From Chloroflexota bacterium (lineage in GTDB: Bacteria; Chloroflexota; Dehalococcoidia; JACPQD01), in contig JACPQD010000098.1 of assembly GCA_016190665.1 (NCBI GenBank), positions 1-64,000 of the forward strand: DNA of 64,000 bases, in the 5' to 3' direction. Made by a program: the position numbers and the translations under genes. Numbering within the stretch: the first letter of the stretch is position 1; each line of letters opens with the position of its first letter. This document shows, in pieces, positions 28,002-36,677 of this stretch. The notes below the pieces were generated by a model. It did no database searches. It saw only the letters and a program-made list of their open reading frames with translations, and was not told where the DNA came from.

Positions 28002-29201
28002 CTACTCTAGAATCTTGCTGATGACGCCGGCCCCGACAGTGCGTCCGCCCTCGCGGATGGCGAAGTGGACGCCCTCTTCCAGCCCCACAGGAGTAATCAG
28101 GTTTATGGTCATCTTGATGTTATCGCCGGGCATCACCATCTCCATGCCCTGGGGCAACTGTATGGAGCCGGTGATGTCCAGGGTCCGAATGTAGAACTGT
28201 GGCCGGTACCCGTTGAAGAAGGGCGTATGCCGTCCGCCTTCCTCCTTGGACAGTACATAAACCTGGCCTTCGAAATGGCTGTGCGGCTTAATGCTGCCCG
28301 GCTTGGCCAGCACCTGGCCCCGTTCCACATCCTCGCGCTCAATCCCACGGAGCAGGCAGCCAACATTGTCGCCCGCCTCACCCTGGTCCAGGATCTTGTG
28401 GAACATCTCGACCCCGGTGACCACGGTCTTGCGCGTCTGGGTAAGACCGACGATCTCGACCTCCTCGCCCGTCTTAACCACGCCGCGCTCGATCCTGCCG
28501 GTGACCACCGTACCCCGTCCCTTGATGCCGAAGACATCTTCGATAGGCATCAAGAACGGCTTATCCTTGGGGCGGGCAGGCGTGGGAATGTAGCTGTCGA
28601 TAGCGTCGATGAGGTCAGCGATGGGCTTGTACTCGGGGGCATTGGGGTCCTTGGAGGCGCTCTCCAGGGCCTGCAGGGCGCTGCCTCTGACGATAGGGAT
28701 ATCGTCGCCGGGGAAGCCGTACTTGGTCAGCAGCTCCCGCAGTTCCAACTCCACCAGCTCCAGCAGCTCGGGGTCGTCCATCTGGTCCACCTTGTTCAGG
28801 AAGACCACCATGCTGGGCACCTCGACCTGACGGGCGAGCAGGATATGCTCTCGCGTCTGGGGCATCGGGCCCTCGGGCGCCGCCACGACCAAAACCGCTC
28901 CGTCCATCTGGGCGGCGCCGGTGATCATGTTCTTGATGTAGTCAGCGTGCCCCGGGCAGTCCACGTGAGCATAATGGCGCTTATCTGTCTCATACTCGAC
29001 GTGGGCGATGGCGATGGTAAGGCCGCGCGCCTTCTCCTCAGGGGCGTTATCGATGGAGTCGTAGGGCCGGAATCCCGCCTTCCCCTTAAAGGACAAGTAC
29101 TTGGTTATGGCCGCGGTAAGAGTGGTCTTACCGTGGTCAACGTGGCCGATGGTGCCCACGTTAACGTGAGGCTTAGTTCTTTCGTATTTCTGCTTAGCCA
29201 T
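28002..29201 (-). CDS. tuf: Elongation factor Tu
   Basis: The product has 399 residues. G1 is GHVDHGKT (near 19-26), G3 [13 protein letters not shown]4 NKVDQMDD, with domains 2 and 3 complete to [14 protein letters not shown]. It delivers aminoacyl-tRNA to the ribosome. This is the only copy in the window. It lies between fusA and rpsJ as in a classic str operon. Confidence 0.98.
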   Translation of the reverse strand: MAKQKYERTKPHVNVGTIGHVDHGKTTLTAAITKYLSFKGKAGFRPYDSIDNAPEEKARGLTIAIAHVEYETDKRHYAHVDCPGHADYIKNMITGAAQMDGAVLVVAAPEGPMPQTREHILLARQVEVPSMVVFLNKVDQMDDPELLELVELELRELLTKYGFPGDDIPIVRGSALQALESASKDPNAPEYKPIADLIDAIDSYIPTPARPKDKPFLMPIEDVFGIKGRGTVVTGRIERGVVKTGEEVEIVGLTQTRKTVVTGVEMFHKILDQGEAGDNVGCLLRGIEREDVERGQVLAKPGSIKPHSHFEGQVYVLSKEEGGRHTPFFNGYRPQFYIRTLDITGSIQLPQGMEMVMPGDNIKMTINLITPVGLEEGVHFAIREGGRTVGAGVISKILE

Positions 29202-29233
29202 ATCTCAGACCTCCGATAATGGGACTCCGGTGA

Positions 29234-31318
29234 TTACGCGGAACTCTTTCCGCTGGTTACGAGCGTCTGGGCCAACTGCTGCGGCACCGGCTGATAATGG
29301 TCGAACTCCAGGGAGAAGGTTGCCCTCCCTTGGGTCATGGACCTCAATTCGGTGGCGTAGCCGAAGGTCTCCGCCAGCGGCACATAGCCTCGGATGACCT
29401 GCAGGTCGCCGCGAGGCTCCACCCGCTCGATGTGACCCCGGCGGCTGTTCAGGTCGCCGATAACATCACCCACCGACTGCTCGGGGGTGACGATCTCAAT
29501 CTTCATGATGGGCTCGAGCACGACGGGCTTGGCCTTGCGCACCGCCTCACGGACCCCTATGGAGCCCGCCATTCTGAAAGCCAGTTCGGACGAGTCCACC
29601 TCATGGTAGCTTCCGTCATAAAGGGTGACGCGGATGTCGATAACCGGATAGCCTCCGATTACTCCAGTAGCCAGGGCCTCCTTCACGCCGGCCTGCACCG
29701 CCGGGATGAACTCCTTGGGTATCGAACCGCCCTGGATGTGATTAACGAACTCGAAGCCTGCCCCCGGCTCCATCGGCTCCACCTCGAGGTACGCGTCGCC
29801 ATACTGGCCATGTCCGCCCGTCTGCCGAATGAAGCGACCTTCCGCCTGCGCCGAAGCGGTGATGGTCTCCTTATAAGCTACCTGCTGCTTGCCTACGTTG
29901 GCCTCCACGCGGTACTCCCGCATCATGCGGTCGATGATGACCTCCAGGTGGAGCTCGCCCATCCCGGAGATGATAGTCTGACCGGTATCCTGGTTGTAGT
30001 GGACCTTAAAGGTGGGGTCCTCGTCGCCCAGGCGCTGGAGGGCATCGCCCATCCGTTCCTGATCGTCCTTGGTCTTCGGCTCGATAGCGACCGAGATGAC
30101 GGGCTCCGGGAACTTGATGGTCTCCAGTACAATCGGCGCATGGATAGCGCACAACGTATCGCCCGTGAACACGTTCTTCAAGCCCACGGCGCCGGCTATG
30201 CTGCCGGTATCTATCTCGGTGATCTCCTCGCGCCGGTTGGCGTGCATCTGGAGTAGGCGTCCGAAACGCTCCTTCTGGCTGCGCACCGCGTTCAGCACCT
30301 GGTCGCCGGTCTTCGCCCGGCCGGAGTACACCCGGAGATAAGCGAGGCGGCCCACAAAGGGGTCCGCCACGATCTTGAAGACCAGGGCGGAGAAAGGCGC
30401 CTCGTCATCGACAGGCCGCTCCAGCTCTTTTTCGCTTCTTGGGTGGATCCCACGTACCGGAGGCACATCCAGCGGTGAGGGCAGGTAGTCTACGACAGCG
30501 TCCAACAGGGGCTGAACGCCCTTATTCTTGAGGGCGCTGCCGCAGAGGACAGGCACCAGCCGCGTTGCCAGGGTGGCCCGCCTTATGGCTGCCTTAAGCT
30601 CCTCTACGCCGACCTTCCGGGACTCGACGTAGGCCATCATGATATCCTCGTCAACCTCGGCAAGCTTCTCGATGAGGGCCTCGCGGTACTTGGCCGCGAC
30701 CTGCTGGAACTCCGCCGGGATCTCCATTTCTTCGGGCTTGGTGTCCTTATCATCGGAGCCCCAGCGCCAGGCCTTCTTCTCCACGAGATCGATGACCCCG
30801 GAAAAACGGCTCTCTGTGCCCAGGGGCAACTGTATGGGCAGAGGGGTCGCCCCCAGGCGCTCCTTTATCATCAAGATCGTGCGCAAGTAGTCCGCGCCGA
30901 CCCGGTCCATCTTGTTGACGAAACAGATCCTCGGAACGTGGTAGCGATCCGCTTGCCGCCACACCGTCTCAGATTGCGGCTCCACGCCGGCCACGGCGTC
31001 GAAGACGACGACGCCGCCATCCAGGACCCTCAGGCTCCGCTCCACCTCGGCAGTGAAATCGACGTGTCCCGGGGTATCGATAATGTTGATGCGATGGGTC
31101 TGCCACTGACAGGTCGTAGCGGCGGCGGTGATGGTGATACCCCGCTCCCGCTCCTGAGCCATCCAGTCCATCACGGCCGTCCCTTCATGCACCTCTCCGA
31201 TCTTGTAAGTGCGGCCGGTGTAATAGAGGATGCGCTCCGTGACGGTGGTCTTTCCGGCATCGATATGAGCGATAATGCCAATATTCCGTACTGACTCGAT
31301 AGCATATGACCTGGGCAT
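29234..31318 (-). CDS. fusA: Elongation factor G
   Basis: The product has 694 residues with G1 [30 protein letters not shown] (switch II) and [10 protein letters not shown], then domains II-V to the end. The translocase form is indicated by domain IV ([15 protein letters not shown]) and its place between rpsG and tuf. Confidence 0.98.
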   Translation of the reverse strand: MPRSYAIESVRNIGIIAHIDAGKTTVTERILYYTGRTYKIGEVHEGTAVMDWMAQERERGITITAAATTCQWQTHRINIIDTPGHVDFTAEVERSLRVLDGGVVVFDAVAGVEPQSETVWRQADRYHVPRICFVNKMDRVGADYLRTILMIKERLGATPLPIQLPLGTESRFSGVIDLVEKKAWRWGSDDKDTKPEEMEIPAEFQQVAAKYREALIEKLAEVDEDIMMAYVESRKVGVEELKAAIRRATLATRLVPVLCGSALKNKGVQPLLDAVVDYLPSPLDVPPVRGIHPRSEKELERPVDDEAPFSALVFKIVADPFVGRLAYLRVYSGRAKTGDQVLNAVRSQKERFGRLLQMHANRREEITEIDTGSIAGAVGLKNVFTGDTLCAIHAPIVLETIKFPEPVISVAIEPKTKDDQERMGDALQRLGDEDPTFKVHYNQDTGQTIISGMGELHLEVIIDRMMREYRVEANVGKQQVAYKETITASAQAEGRFIRQTGGHGQYGDAYLEVEPMEPGAGFEFVNHIQGGSIPKEFIPAVQAGVKEALATGVIGGYPVIDIRVTLYDGSYHEVDSSELAFRMAGSIGVREAVRKAKPVVLEPIMKIEIVTPEQSVGDVIGDLNSRRGHIERVEPRGDLQVIRGYVPLAETFGYATELRSMTQGRATFSLEFDHYQPVPQQLAQTLVTSGKSSA

Positions 31319-31333
31319 ACTCGTGTTTTCCGA

Positions 31334-31804
31334 CTACCAGCGATAGTGGACGAAGGCCTTGTTGGCCTCGGCCATTCTATGTGTATCCTCTCTTTTCTTG
31401 ATAGTGGCGCCTTCCCCGCGAGCCGCATCCATAAGCTCCGCGGCGAGTTTCTCCGCCATGGACTTTCCGCCCCTCGCCTTGGCGGATTGAAGCAGCCAAC
31501 GCATAGCCAGGGCGGTGCGGCGCTCTCCTCGGATCTCCACAGGCACCTGGTACGTGGCGCCGCCCACGCGCCGAGGCTTAACTTCAAGAACCGGCGTAGC
31601 GTTCTTCAATGCCTGCTCAAAAAGGTCGATGGGATTCTTCCTCTCTTTGGCCTCAACGATACCAAGGGCGCCGTAGGTGATACGCTCGGCCGTGCTCTTC
31701 TTGCCCCTCACCATTATTCTATTGATGAACTTGGCTAATCTCCAGCTATGGTACTTCGAATCCGACGCGGCGACCCTCTTGATAACTCTGGCACGTCTTG
31801 GCAT
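31334..31804 (-). CDS. rpsG: 30S ribosomal protein S7
   Basis: The product has 156 residues, the standard length: [20 protein letters not shown] with [21 protein letters not shown]7 organises the 3' domain of 16S rRNA and contacts the E site. It lies between rpsL and fusA. Confidence 0.98.
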   Translation of the reverse strand: MPRRARVIKRVAASDSKYHSWRLAKFINRIMVRGKKSTAERITYGALGIVEAKERKNPIDLFEQALKNATPVLEVKPRRVGGATYQVPVEIRGERRTALAMRWLLQSAKARGGKSMAEKLAAELMDAARGEGATIKKREDTHRMAEANKAFVHYRW

Positions 31805-31826
31805 CTTTTTGCCCCTGTCAAAACCT

Positions 31827-32255
31827 CTAACTTGCGGTCTTGGCGGCGACCGCCTTGGTGCCGTACTTGCTGCGCCCCTGCTTCCGGTTTTTCACCCCGG
31901 CCGCATCCAGGGCTCCGCGGATGATATGATAGCGGACTCCCGGCAGGTCCTTGACGCGGCCCCCCCGAATGAGGACCACCGAGTGCTCCTGCAAGGTGTG
32001 CGCTTCCCCAGGGATGTAGGCGGTGACCTCCATGCCGTTAGTCAGCCGGACCCTGGCTATTTTACGCAGGGCAGAGTTAGGCTTCTTGGGTGTCATGGTC
32101 CTCACCTGGGTGCAAACCCCCCGCTTTTGGGGCGCACCCTCTCCGCGCTCCATCCTGTTCTTCAACGAGTTGTAGAGGAAGCGCATCGCAGGCGCCTTGG
32201 TCTTCTTCGTTACCTTTTTCCTGCCTTTGCGTATGAGCTGGCTGATTGTGGGCAA
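31827..32255 (-). CDS. rpsL: 30S ribosomal protein S12
   Basis: The product has 142 residues; TTG 32255 is the start, with AGGGGAG 5 bases upstream. The decoding-centre loops [18 protein letters not shown] and [17 protein letters not shown] are intact, with the lysines where streptomycin resistance maps in wild-type form. It is the first gene of the 22-kb ribosomal cluster. Confidence 0.98.
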   Translation of the reverse strand: MPTISQLIRKGRKKVTKKTKAPAMRFLYNSLKNRMERGEGAPQKRGVCTQVRTMTPKKPNSALRKIARVRLTNGMEVTAYIPGEAHTLQEHSVVLIRGGRVKDLPGVRYHIIRGALDAAGVKNRKQGRSKYGTKAVAAKTAS

Positions 32256-32491
32256 GATTACTCCCCTTCCTTTAACTAGTGACTTTGGGCTGGACTCGGG
32301 GCAGATACCCGCCGACTTCGCGCCGGCGGAAGGGCCCGCCCCTCATAGACACAGGTAACGGCCGAAAGCTCTTTTGCTGAACCAACTGGTCACTGATTTC
32401 CCGCTGGAGGGCGTCCCCCAGACCGACCAGCCGTTATCACCTCAGTAGCCTTCCGGCCCTAGTCTTAGCAGCCGAGTGGCACTAAACAGTC
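32256..32491 (-). promoter_or_regulatory. Structured 5' leader of the ribosomal cluster
   Basis: About 230 transcribed bases lie between the promoter and rpsL. On the minus strand GGTGATAACGG (to 32441) pairs with CCGTTACC (from 32354), enclosing CTGGTC/GACCAG (32425-32430 with 32386-32391) and an inner CTGGGGGACGCCCTCCAG hairpin. A further CCGCCG..CGGCGG stem (32309-32329) lies close to rpsL. This nested fold is suited to feedback control by a ribosomal protein; which protein is unknown. Confidence 0.55.
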
Positions 32492-32520
32492 ATGATAGCA
32501 TAAGGCATAAGCGCTGTCAA
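32492..32520 (-). promoter_or_regulatory. Sigma-70-type promoter of the ribosomal cluster
   Basis: On the minus strand TTGACA (32520-32515) and TATCAT (32497-32492) are separated by exactly 17 bases. The -35 is a perfect consensus and the -10 matches at four of six. It is the only strong promoter seen ahead of rpsL. Confidence 0.85.
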
Positions 32521-32648
32521 TCATTCCAGCCGGCCAATTTCGGGAAAATTCTGCCTCCTTTGCCTATTTCCCTATAGGCATTTTTCGCTACGCCGCCTTT
32601 CTTCCATTTCGAAAGGGCAGTCAAGCTTGGCTTGCCAAAGAGGTCCCA

Positions 32649-32677
32649 TTGACAGAGACCATGGCCCGGTGTATAGT
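32649..32677 (+). promoter_or_regulatory. Sigma-70-type promoter of the divergent small gene
   Basis: TTGACA at 32649-32654, a 17-base spacer and TATAGT at 32672-32677. It points away from the ribosomal promoter, about 130 bases off. It shows that the open frame beginning with this TTG cannot be the true coding start. Confidence 0.85.
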
Positions 32678-32738
32678 GGCAGAAGGAAGGCCATACACCA
32701 CAGCGGCCAATATTATTGCACTGGGGGGAGTATTCGTG

Positions 32739-33026
32739 ATGGCGGACTACCACGGGCAAAAGCATCAGCTTGAAAAAGGCGCTGAACAAGTTCCACCCAG
32801 GCCAGCGGAGGTTTCGGCCACCGACGCTGGCACCTGGGGAACCGGAAGCTACGCCCACGTCAGGATGATCGGGCACTACGGCTTGCTTTGCGTAGAGAAA
32901 CAAACGCTGGATTTCCACCGCGTCACTCTTGCCCAGGCACGACAGCTTCGTTGGGACTACTACGGAGTCTGTGGTGCGCAAATGACCTGCTATGATGCTC
33001 AAGGCAACGTTGTGCATGAAGAGTGA
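32739..33026 (+). CDS. Hypothetical 95-residue protein
   Basis: ATG 32739 has GGGGGGAG 8 bases upstream and the promoter at 32649 ahead of it. The product starts MADYHGQKHQLEKGAEQVPP and continues as a soluble protein with GSYAHVRMIGHYGLLC and a C-terminal YYGVCGAQMTCYDAQGNVV. It has three Cys and no signal or membrane segment. No family is recognised. It stands alone, flanked by long non-coding stretches, and probably has its own transcript. Confidence 0.75.
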   Translation: MADYHGQKHQLEKGAEQVPPRPAEVSATDAGTWGTGSYAHVRMIGHYGLLCVEKQTLDFHRVTLAQARQLRWDYYGVCGAQMTCYDAQGNVVHEE

Positions 33027-33323
33027 TTTGGCCGAATTCTTCGCGTAACGCGCCTGGCAATCGCCAACTTCGCCCACCAGACAGGTGGAGAGGCAAAGCC
33101 CTGAAGAACCCGAGACCACAGGATCACCATTCGACTCTTTGGCCGAGAACGAAGCGGACCTGAGACCGACGCGTCCAGACCGCAGCGGTTTGCCCGCGCC
33201 TGGCGAATCGACTTCACCCTCTCATGATTTGGAGCTTTCCGCCGTGAGCGCTGGTGGGGCGAGGGGATAAGGGTCGGTTTTTCCCTTCGTGTCTTCGCGG
33301 CTTCGCGCGACGCCATTCATCAT
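33027..33323. other. Intergenic region with a heptad tract at the murJ end
   Basis: Nothing resembling a conserved gene was seen. At the right end CATTCAT CATTCAT TTCTCAC (33314-33334) runs through the murJ stop codon at 33324-33326. A TCTTCGCGGCTTCGCGCGA stretch precedes it. Confidence 0.55.
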
Positions 33324-34955
33324 TCATTTCTCACTGATTCCCAGCTTCGCCCCTATCATTCCCCAAATCACGCCCACCTCCCGCACCCTCAGCAGCGCCA
33401 GGGCGCCGCCGTAGACGAGCGCACCTCCCCCGCAAAGCAGCGCCAGGTAAACCATGAGGCCAGCTGTGCCCGATGCCGGCTTCAGCACGCCTTCCAGCCC
33501 CGGCATAACAGCCAGGAGCGTTGCGCCCATTACCGCCGAAGCTGTCAGGACTTTAAGGCCTGTCGCCCCGATCCCGAAGCCCGTCAGCCCCGCCAGACCC
33601 CGCCACAGCAGCACCAGCATCACCAGGGCGTGGGATATCCACTGGACGGAGTTGGCCAGGGCCAGGCCTGGCATGCCCATCGGTTTGAGGAGGGCCAGCG
33701 CTACGACCAGGTAGACGCCAATACCGAAAACGCCCACCAAGACCGGTGTCACCGTGTTGCGTCGGGCATAGAAGGCGAAGATGAGGAGCTGGTCGAGGCC
33801 GGCGGCAGGCAGGCCAGCTGAATAGAAGAGAAGCGCCACCGCCGTCCGCCCCGTATCCGCCGCGGTGAAAATACCATGCTGGAAGAGGAGTTGGATCACA
33901 GGCGTACGCACCACCACCAGCCCCACCGTGGCCGGTATCATGGCGATGAACATCAGCTTTATCCCCAGCGCCAGCGTCTCCTTGAAAGAAGCCAGCGACG
34001 CCTCGCCATTGGCGGTCTCCCCGTCGAACCCGTCATCGGGCAGGACGGTCAGCGAGGTATTGCCCATGTTGGCGAAGCCAGTGGCATAGCGCGAAAGCGT
34101 GGGCAGGACCGCGAACCCCATGGCCACGGCCACCAGCCCCAAGGGCAACTGGATGAGGGTGGTGGCGAAACGCATGGCCGTGAGGCTCCCCTCGCCCGTC
34201 TGCGACGCCAGGTTGGTATCCAGCGTCACGCCCGCTGCCGAGACGACCAGCCCGCCGGCCACAGGCAGGTAAAGGGCGATTATGCGGCGCACGCTGGGAT
34301 GGGACACGCTTAAGCTCAGCGAGTAGCGCATCCCCATCTTGCGCAATCCGGGCAGCAAGACTCCCACCTGCAACGCAGCGCCCACCAGCGTCCCTACCGC
34401 CAGGCTGGCCACCCCAATCCGATCGTGAAGGATGATGGCCATGCTCGCTATCCCGAGGTTGTAAGCGGCGCCGCACAGAGCGGGCAGGCCGAAGCGGTGG
34501 CGGGAGTAGTGGACTGAGGTGAGCACCCCGGCGCAGCCCATGAAGGCGACGGAGACCAGCATCACACGGGTCAGGGCCACTGCCTGCGCTTGCTTCTCCG
34601 GGCTGAAGCCATAGCCAAAGACCATCATGAGCTGAGGCGCGAAGATGATAAGGATGACAACAAAGACGACGAAGAGGAGGACTATCAAGTTCAAGACGAT
34701 GCTGACCAGCCGCCAAAGCTCCGGCTCGTCCTCAGTCTTGGCGTAGCCGCTGAACACCGGAATCAGGGCGGCGGAGATCATGCCGCCGATGAGCAGGTCG
34801 TAGATGGGGGTGGTTACCCTGGAGGCGGCGCTGAAGGCGTCAGCGGCGTCCGTCAGGCCGAAAAGCCCGGCAATGACCTGCTCGCGAACCACGCCCAGCA
34901 GACGGCTGGCGACGTTGCCCAGCATGATGATGAGCGCTGCCCTGGCTATTCCCAT
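33324..34955 (-). CDS. murJ: MurJ/MviN lipid II flippase family protein
   Basis: The product has 543 residues and about 14 membrane helices. It begins MGIARAALIIMLGNVASRLLGVVREQVIAGLFG, the conserved first helix and RxLGxxRE motif of MurJ. ATG 34955 is chosen by alignment to this start; no good ribosome site is visible, and a frame extending through the 54-bp palindrome upstream is rejected. MurJ moves lipid II across the membrane for peptidoglycan synthesis. It follows the HldE-like gene on the same strand. A cytoplasmic loop near 225-250 (DDGFDGETANGEAS) is long. Confidence 0.92.
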   Translation of the reverse strand: MGIARAALIIMLGNVASRLLGVVREQVIAGLFGLTDAADAFSAASRVTTPIYDLLIGGMISAALIPVFSGYAKTEDEPELWRLVSIVLNLIVLLFVVFVVILIIFAPQLMMVFGYGFSPEKQAQAVALTRVMLVSVAFMGCAGVLTSVHYSRHRFGLPALCGAAYNLGIASMAIILHDRIGVASLAVGTLVGAALQVGVLLPGLRKMGMRYSLSLSVSHPSVRRIIALYLPVAGGLVVSAAGVTLDTNLASQTGEGSLTAMRFATTLIQLPLGLVAVAMGFAVLPTLSRYATGFANMGNTSLTVLPDDGFDGETANGEASLASFKETLALGIKLMFIAMIPATVGLVVVRTPVIQLLFQHGIFTAADTGRTAVALLFYSAGLPAAGLDQLLIFAFYARRNTVTPVLVGVFGIGVYLVVALALLKPMGMPGLALANSVQWISHALVMLVLLWRGLAGLTGFGIGATGLKVLTASAVMGATLLAVMPGLEGVLKPASGTAGLMVYLALLCGGGALVYGGALALLRVREVGVIWGMIGAKLGISEK

Positions 34956-34982
34956 GGGTGTCGTGATGGAGGTAAGAGCAGG

Positions 34983-35036
34983 GAGCTTGTCACCCGTAGG
35001 GGCACGGTGCACCGTGCCCCTACGGGTGACAAGCTC
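34983..35036. repeat. Perfect 54-bp palindrome upstream of murJ
   Basis: Two 27-base arms, GAGCTTGTCACCCGTAGGGG followed by CACGGTG and the exact complement, meet without a loop. The core GTAGGGGCAC..GTGCCCCTAC is the type of palindrome dispersed in many cyanobacterial and Chloroflexi genomes. It occupies most of the leader between the HldE-like gene and murJ and could terminate transcription or act as a repeat insertion. Confidence 0.9.
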
Positions 35037-35120
35037 GATCGTCCGCCATAGGGGAGAGCGCCCATAAGACCTCCAAGGTCTCGGAGACATCGGAGGCCTT
35101 CACATGGATACCCTCTCCCA

Positions 35121-35612
35121 CTACACCTTGCCATATCTCTCCAGAATCCTCTCGATAATGCCGGTAGTGGAGCATCCCGGCACCACGGGGACGATAGCCG
35201 TTCTTCCTCCGTAGCCAGCGACGATCCTGGCCTCCGGAAGATCCGTGCCGCCATCAGGGGCGTAGTCCCCCCCCTTGACGTAGATGTCTGGCTGCAGCGT
35301 GGCCACCAGCCGCTCTGCCGTCCGCTCGCCGAAGATGATGACATAATCAACACATTCGAGCGCCGCGAGGACTTCAGCCCGCTCCCCTTCGGGCAAGATG
35401 GGGCGCCTCGGCCCCTTCAGCTCTCGGGCGGAGGCATCGGAATTCAAGCCGACCACCAGGACATCGCCCTCGGCCCTGGCCTCCTGAAGATATCGGATGT
35501 GCCCTAGATGCAGGAGGTCGAAAAGTCCGTTGGTGAAGACCACCACCTTGCTTTTCCGGCGCAGGCTCTCCCTGACGGGCAGGAAGTCCTCCAGGGTAAC
35601 GATCCTTTTCAT
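35121..35612 (-). CDS. HldE C-terminal type nucleotidyltransferase (RfaE2)
   Basis: The product has 163 residues. The cytidylyltransferase-type motif FTNGLFDLLHLGHIRYLQEA carries HxGH (HLGH); GGDYAPDG and GCSTTGIIERIL are conserved in RfaE domain II. In Gram-negative bacteria this enzyme adenylylates heptose 1-phosphate. No kinase domain is attached, and lipopolysaccharide is doubtful in this lineage, so the sugar may serve another surface glycan. It is upstream of murJ on the same strand. A TTTCAGC heptad tract lies just before its start. Confidence 0.88.
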   Translation of the reverse strand: MKRIVTLEDFLPVRESLRRKSKVVVFTNGLFDLLHLGHIRYLQEARAEGDVLVVGLNSDASARELKGPRRPILPEGERAEVLAALECVDYVIIFGERTAERLVATLQPDIYVKGGDYAPDGGTDLPEARIVAGYGGRTAIVPVVPGCSTTGIIERILERYGKV

Positions 35613-35620
35613 TATCTAGC

Positions 35621-35655
35621 TTTCAGCTTTCAGCTTTCAGCGCTCAGCTTTCAGC
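35621..35655. repeat. Heptanucleotide tract TTTCAGC x5
   Basis: TTTCAGC TTTCAGC TTTCAGC GCTCAGC TTTCAGC, the most regular of the GCTGAnn-type tracts (read on the other strand GCTGAAA). It lies 8 bases upstream of the RfaE2 start codon, so it would be in the mRNA leader or promoter of that gene. Confidence 0.9.
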
Positions 35656-35722
35656 CACCACCCCACCCCCACAGGGGCAGAGCGAGTGGACGGCGTGGAC
35701 GAGGTGGATGGGAGGGCGTCTT

Positions 35723-35773
35723 GCTTCCCGCTTCCTGCTTCCCGCTTCCATTTACCATTCATCATTCCGCATT
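35723..35773. repeat. Heptanucleotide tracts GCTTCCn and CATTCnn joined to the MITE-like element
   Basis: GCTTCCC GCTTCCT GCTTCCC GCTTCCA (35723-35750) is followed by CATTCAT CATTCCG CATT (35756-35773), which runs directly into the terminal repeat of element copy C at 35774. Confidence 0.88.
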
Positions 35774-35867
35774 GGTATGAAAATAGGAAGCTTACACATA
35801 CCGCGCACTAAAGTACGCGGTATACCCCGTACTTCAGTGCGGGGTATAGAAACACGATTTTCATACC
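35774..35867. repeat. Palindromic MITE-like element, copy C
   Basis: A 94-bp element with 11-bp perfect ends GGTATGAAAAT/ATTTTCATACC and two internal hairpins. It is the reverse complement of copy B (4202-4295) except for one base. The shared sequence continues to about 35910 with a GCCGGTGTCAACCGGC hairpin and ATGGACGATTCATCA. The element ends about 45 bases from the stop of the membrane protein at 35913. Confidence 0.9.
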
Positions 35868-35912
35868 TGGTGGTGCCGGTGTCAACCGGCATGGACGATT
35901 CATCACTTATCA

Positions 35913-36677
35913 TCAGCCCGCCAACTGGCGAGCGCCAAAAAGGATCGCCAGCCCCGCTCCGGTCGCGCCGACGAACTCCAGCATAGTGCTCCTGTTTAGC
36001 TGCCCCGCAAAATAGCTGTGGATTACGCCTGTCACCAGATAAAACACCGGGACGAGGAAAATGGCCGCCATGGTTCCTTCCAGGGGCCAGAAGGCTACCG
36101 TCCAGCGGATCTCCATCAGCACTACGCCGGAGGCCAGAGCGTACAGCCAGGTCCTGGCGTTGTCGGTTGCGCCCTCTCGGATGAGCTCGACGGAGAGCAA
36201 AACGGTGACCACACCGACCCACCCCAACGCCACAGCCCCCTCAAATCCGAGGAGATCGGTCGAGTTGTAGAGAGCGAAGGCCGCCAGGTAGCAGAGAAGA
36301 TTGAGCGCCACCCGCGCCCGCGCCGTTCGCCTGCCGAGGACCACGGTATGCCACTCCGCCGCCACCGCGCCGAAAACCAACGCCCCAGCCGCTGCCGCGC
36401 CCAGGATGACCCAACCCCCCTGGAGGACAGGCTCCAGGCTCAAAGCCGCTGCCGGGGCGATGAGAGCGGGCAGAGGAGCGAAAGCGAGCGCACTGAGGGG
36501 GCCCTCAACGGACAGAGTCGGGTGGTCCTTGATCAGCAGCCAGGCGCCCACACCCATCGCTAGAGTAAGAGGCAGGAGCCACCATCGCGGAGGTTCGAGG
36601 AGTAGGTAGCTGCCCAGCCCCACTGCGGCCAGGCAGGAGAGGACGGTCAGTCGATCGCAGTTAGGCCCCGATTTCAT
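35913..36677 (-). CDS. Integral membrane protein of unknown function, about eight helices
   Basis: The product has 254 residues from ATG 36677, whose ATGA overlaps the stop of the preceding dehydrogenase gene, so the two are translationally coupled. Hydrophobic segments begin at LTVLSCLAAVGLGSYLL and follow at regular spacing to the C-terminal FVGATGAGLAILFGARQ. Short charged loops (RRTARAR, ELIREGATDNAR) separate them. No conserved catalytic motif is recognised. The longer frame upstream lies inside the dehydrogenase gene and is rejected. Coupling suggests it works with the FAD protein, perhaps as a membrane anchor or redox partner; this is inference. Confidence 0.82.
   Translation of the reverse strand: MKSGPNCDRLTVLSCLAAVGLGSYLLLEPPRWWLLPLTLAMGVGAWLLIKDHPTLSVEGPLSALAFAPLPALIAPAAALSLEPVLQGGWVILGAAAAGALVFGAVAAEWHTVVLGRRTARARVALNLLCYLAAFALYNSTDLLGFEGAVALGWVGVVTVLLSVELIREGATDNARTWLYALASGVVLMEIRWTVAFWPLEGTMAAIFLVPVFYLVTGVIHSYFAGQLNRSTMLEFVGATGAGLAILFGARQLAG

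Noticed and set aside
28065-29219. 384-codon plus-strand open frame across tuf
   Set aside because: It mirrors the highly biased tuf gene, which is a clear EF-Tu; no ribosome site and no family resemblance.
32649-32738. Upstream extension of the 95-residue protein to a TTG at 32649
   Set aside because: That TTG is the -35 box of a well-formed promoter; the -10 lies inside the extension.
33085-33270. 61-codon open frame after the orphan protein
   Set aside because: Low-complexity Pro/Ser/Glu composition and no start signal.
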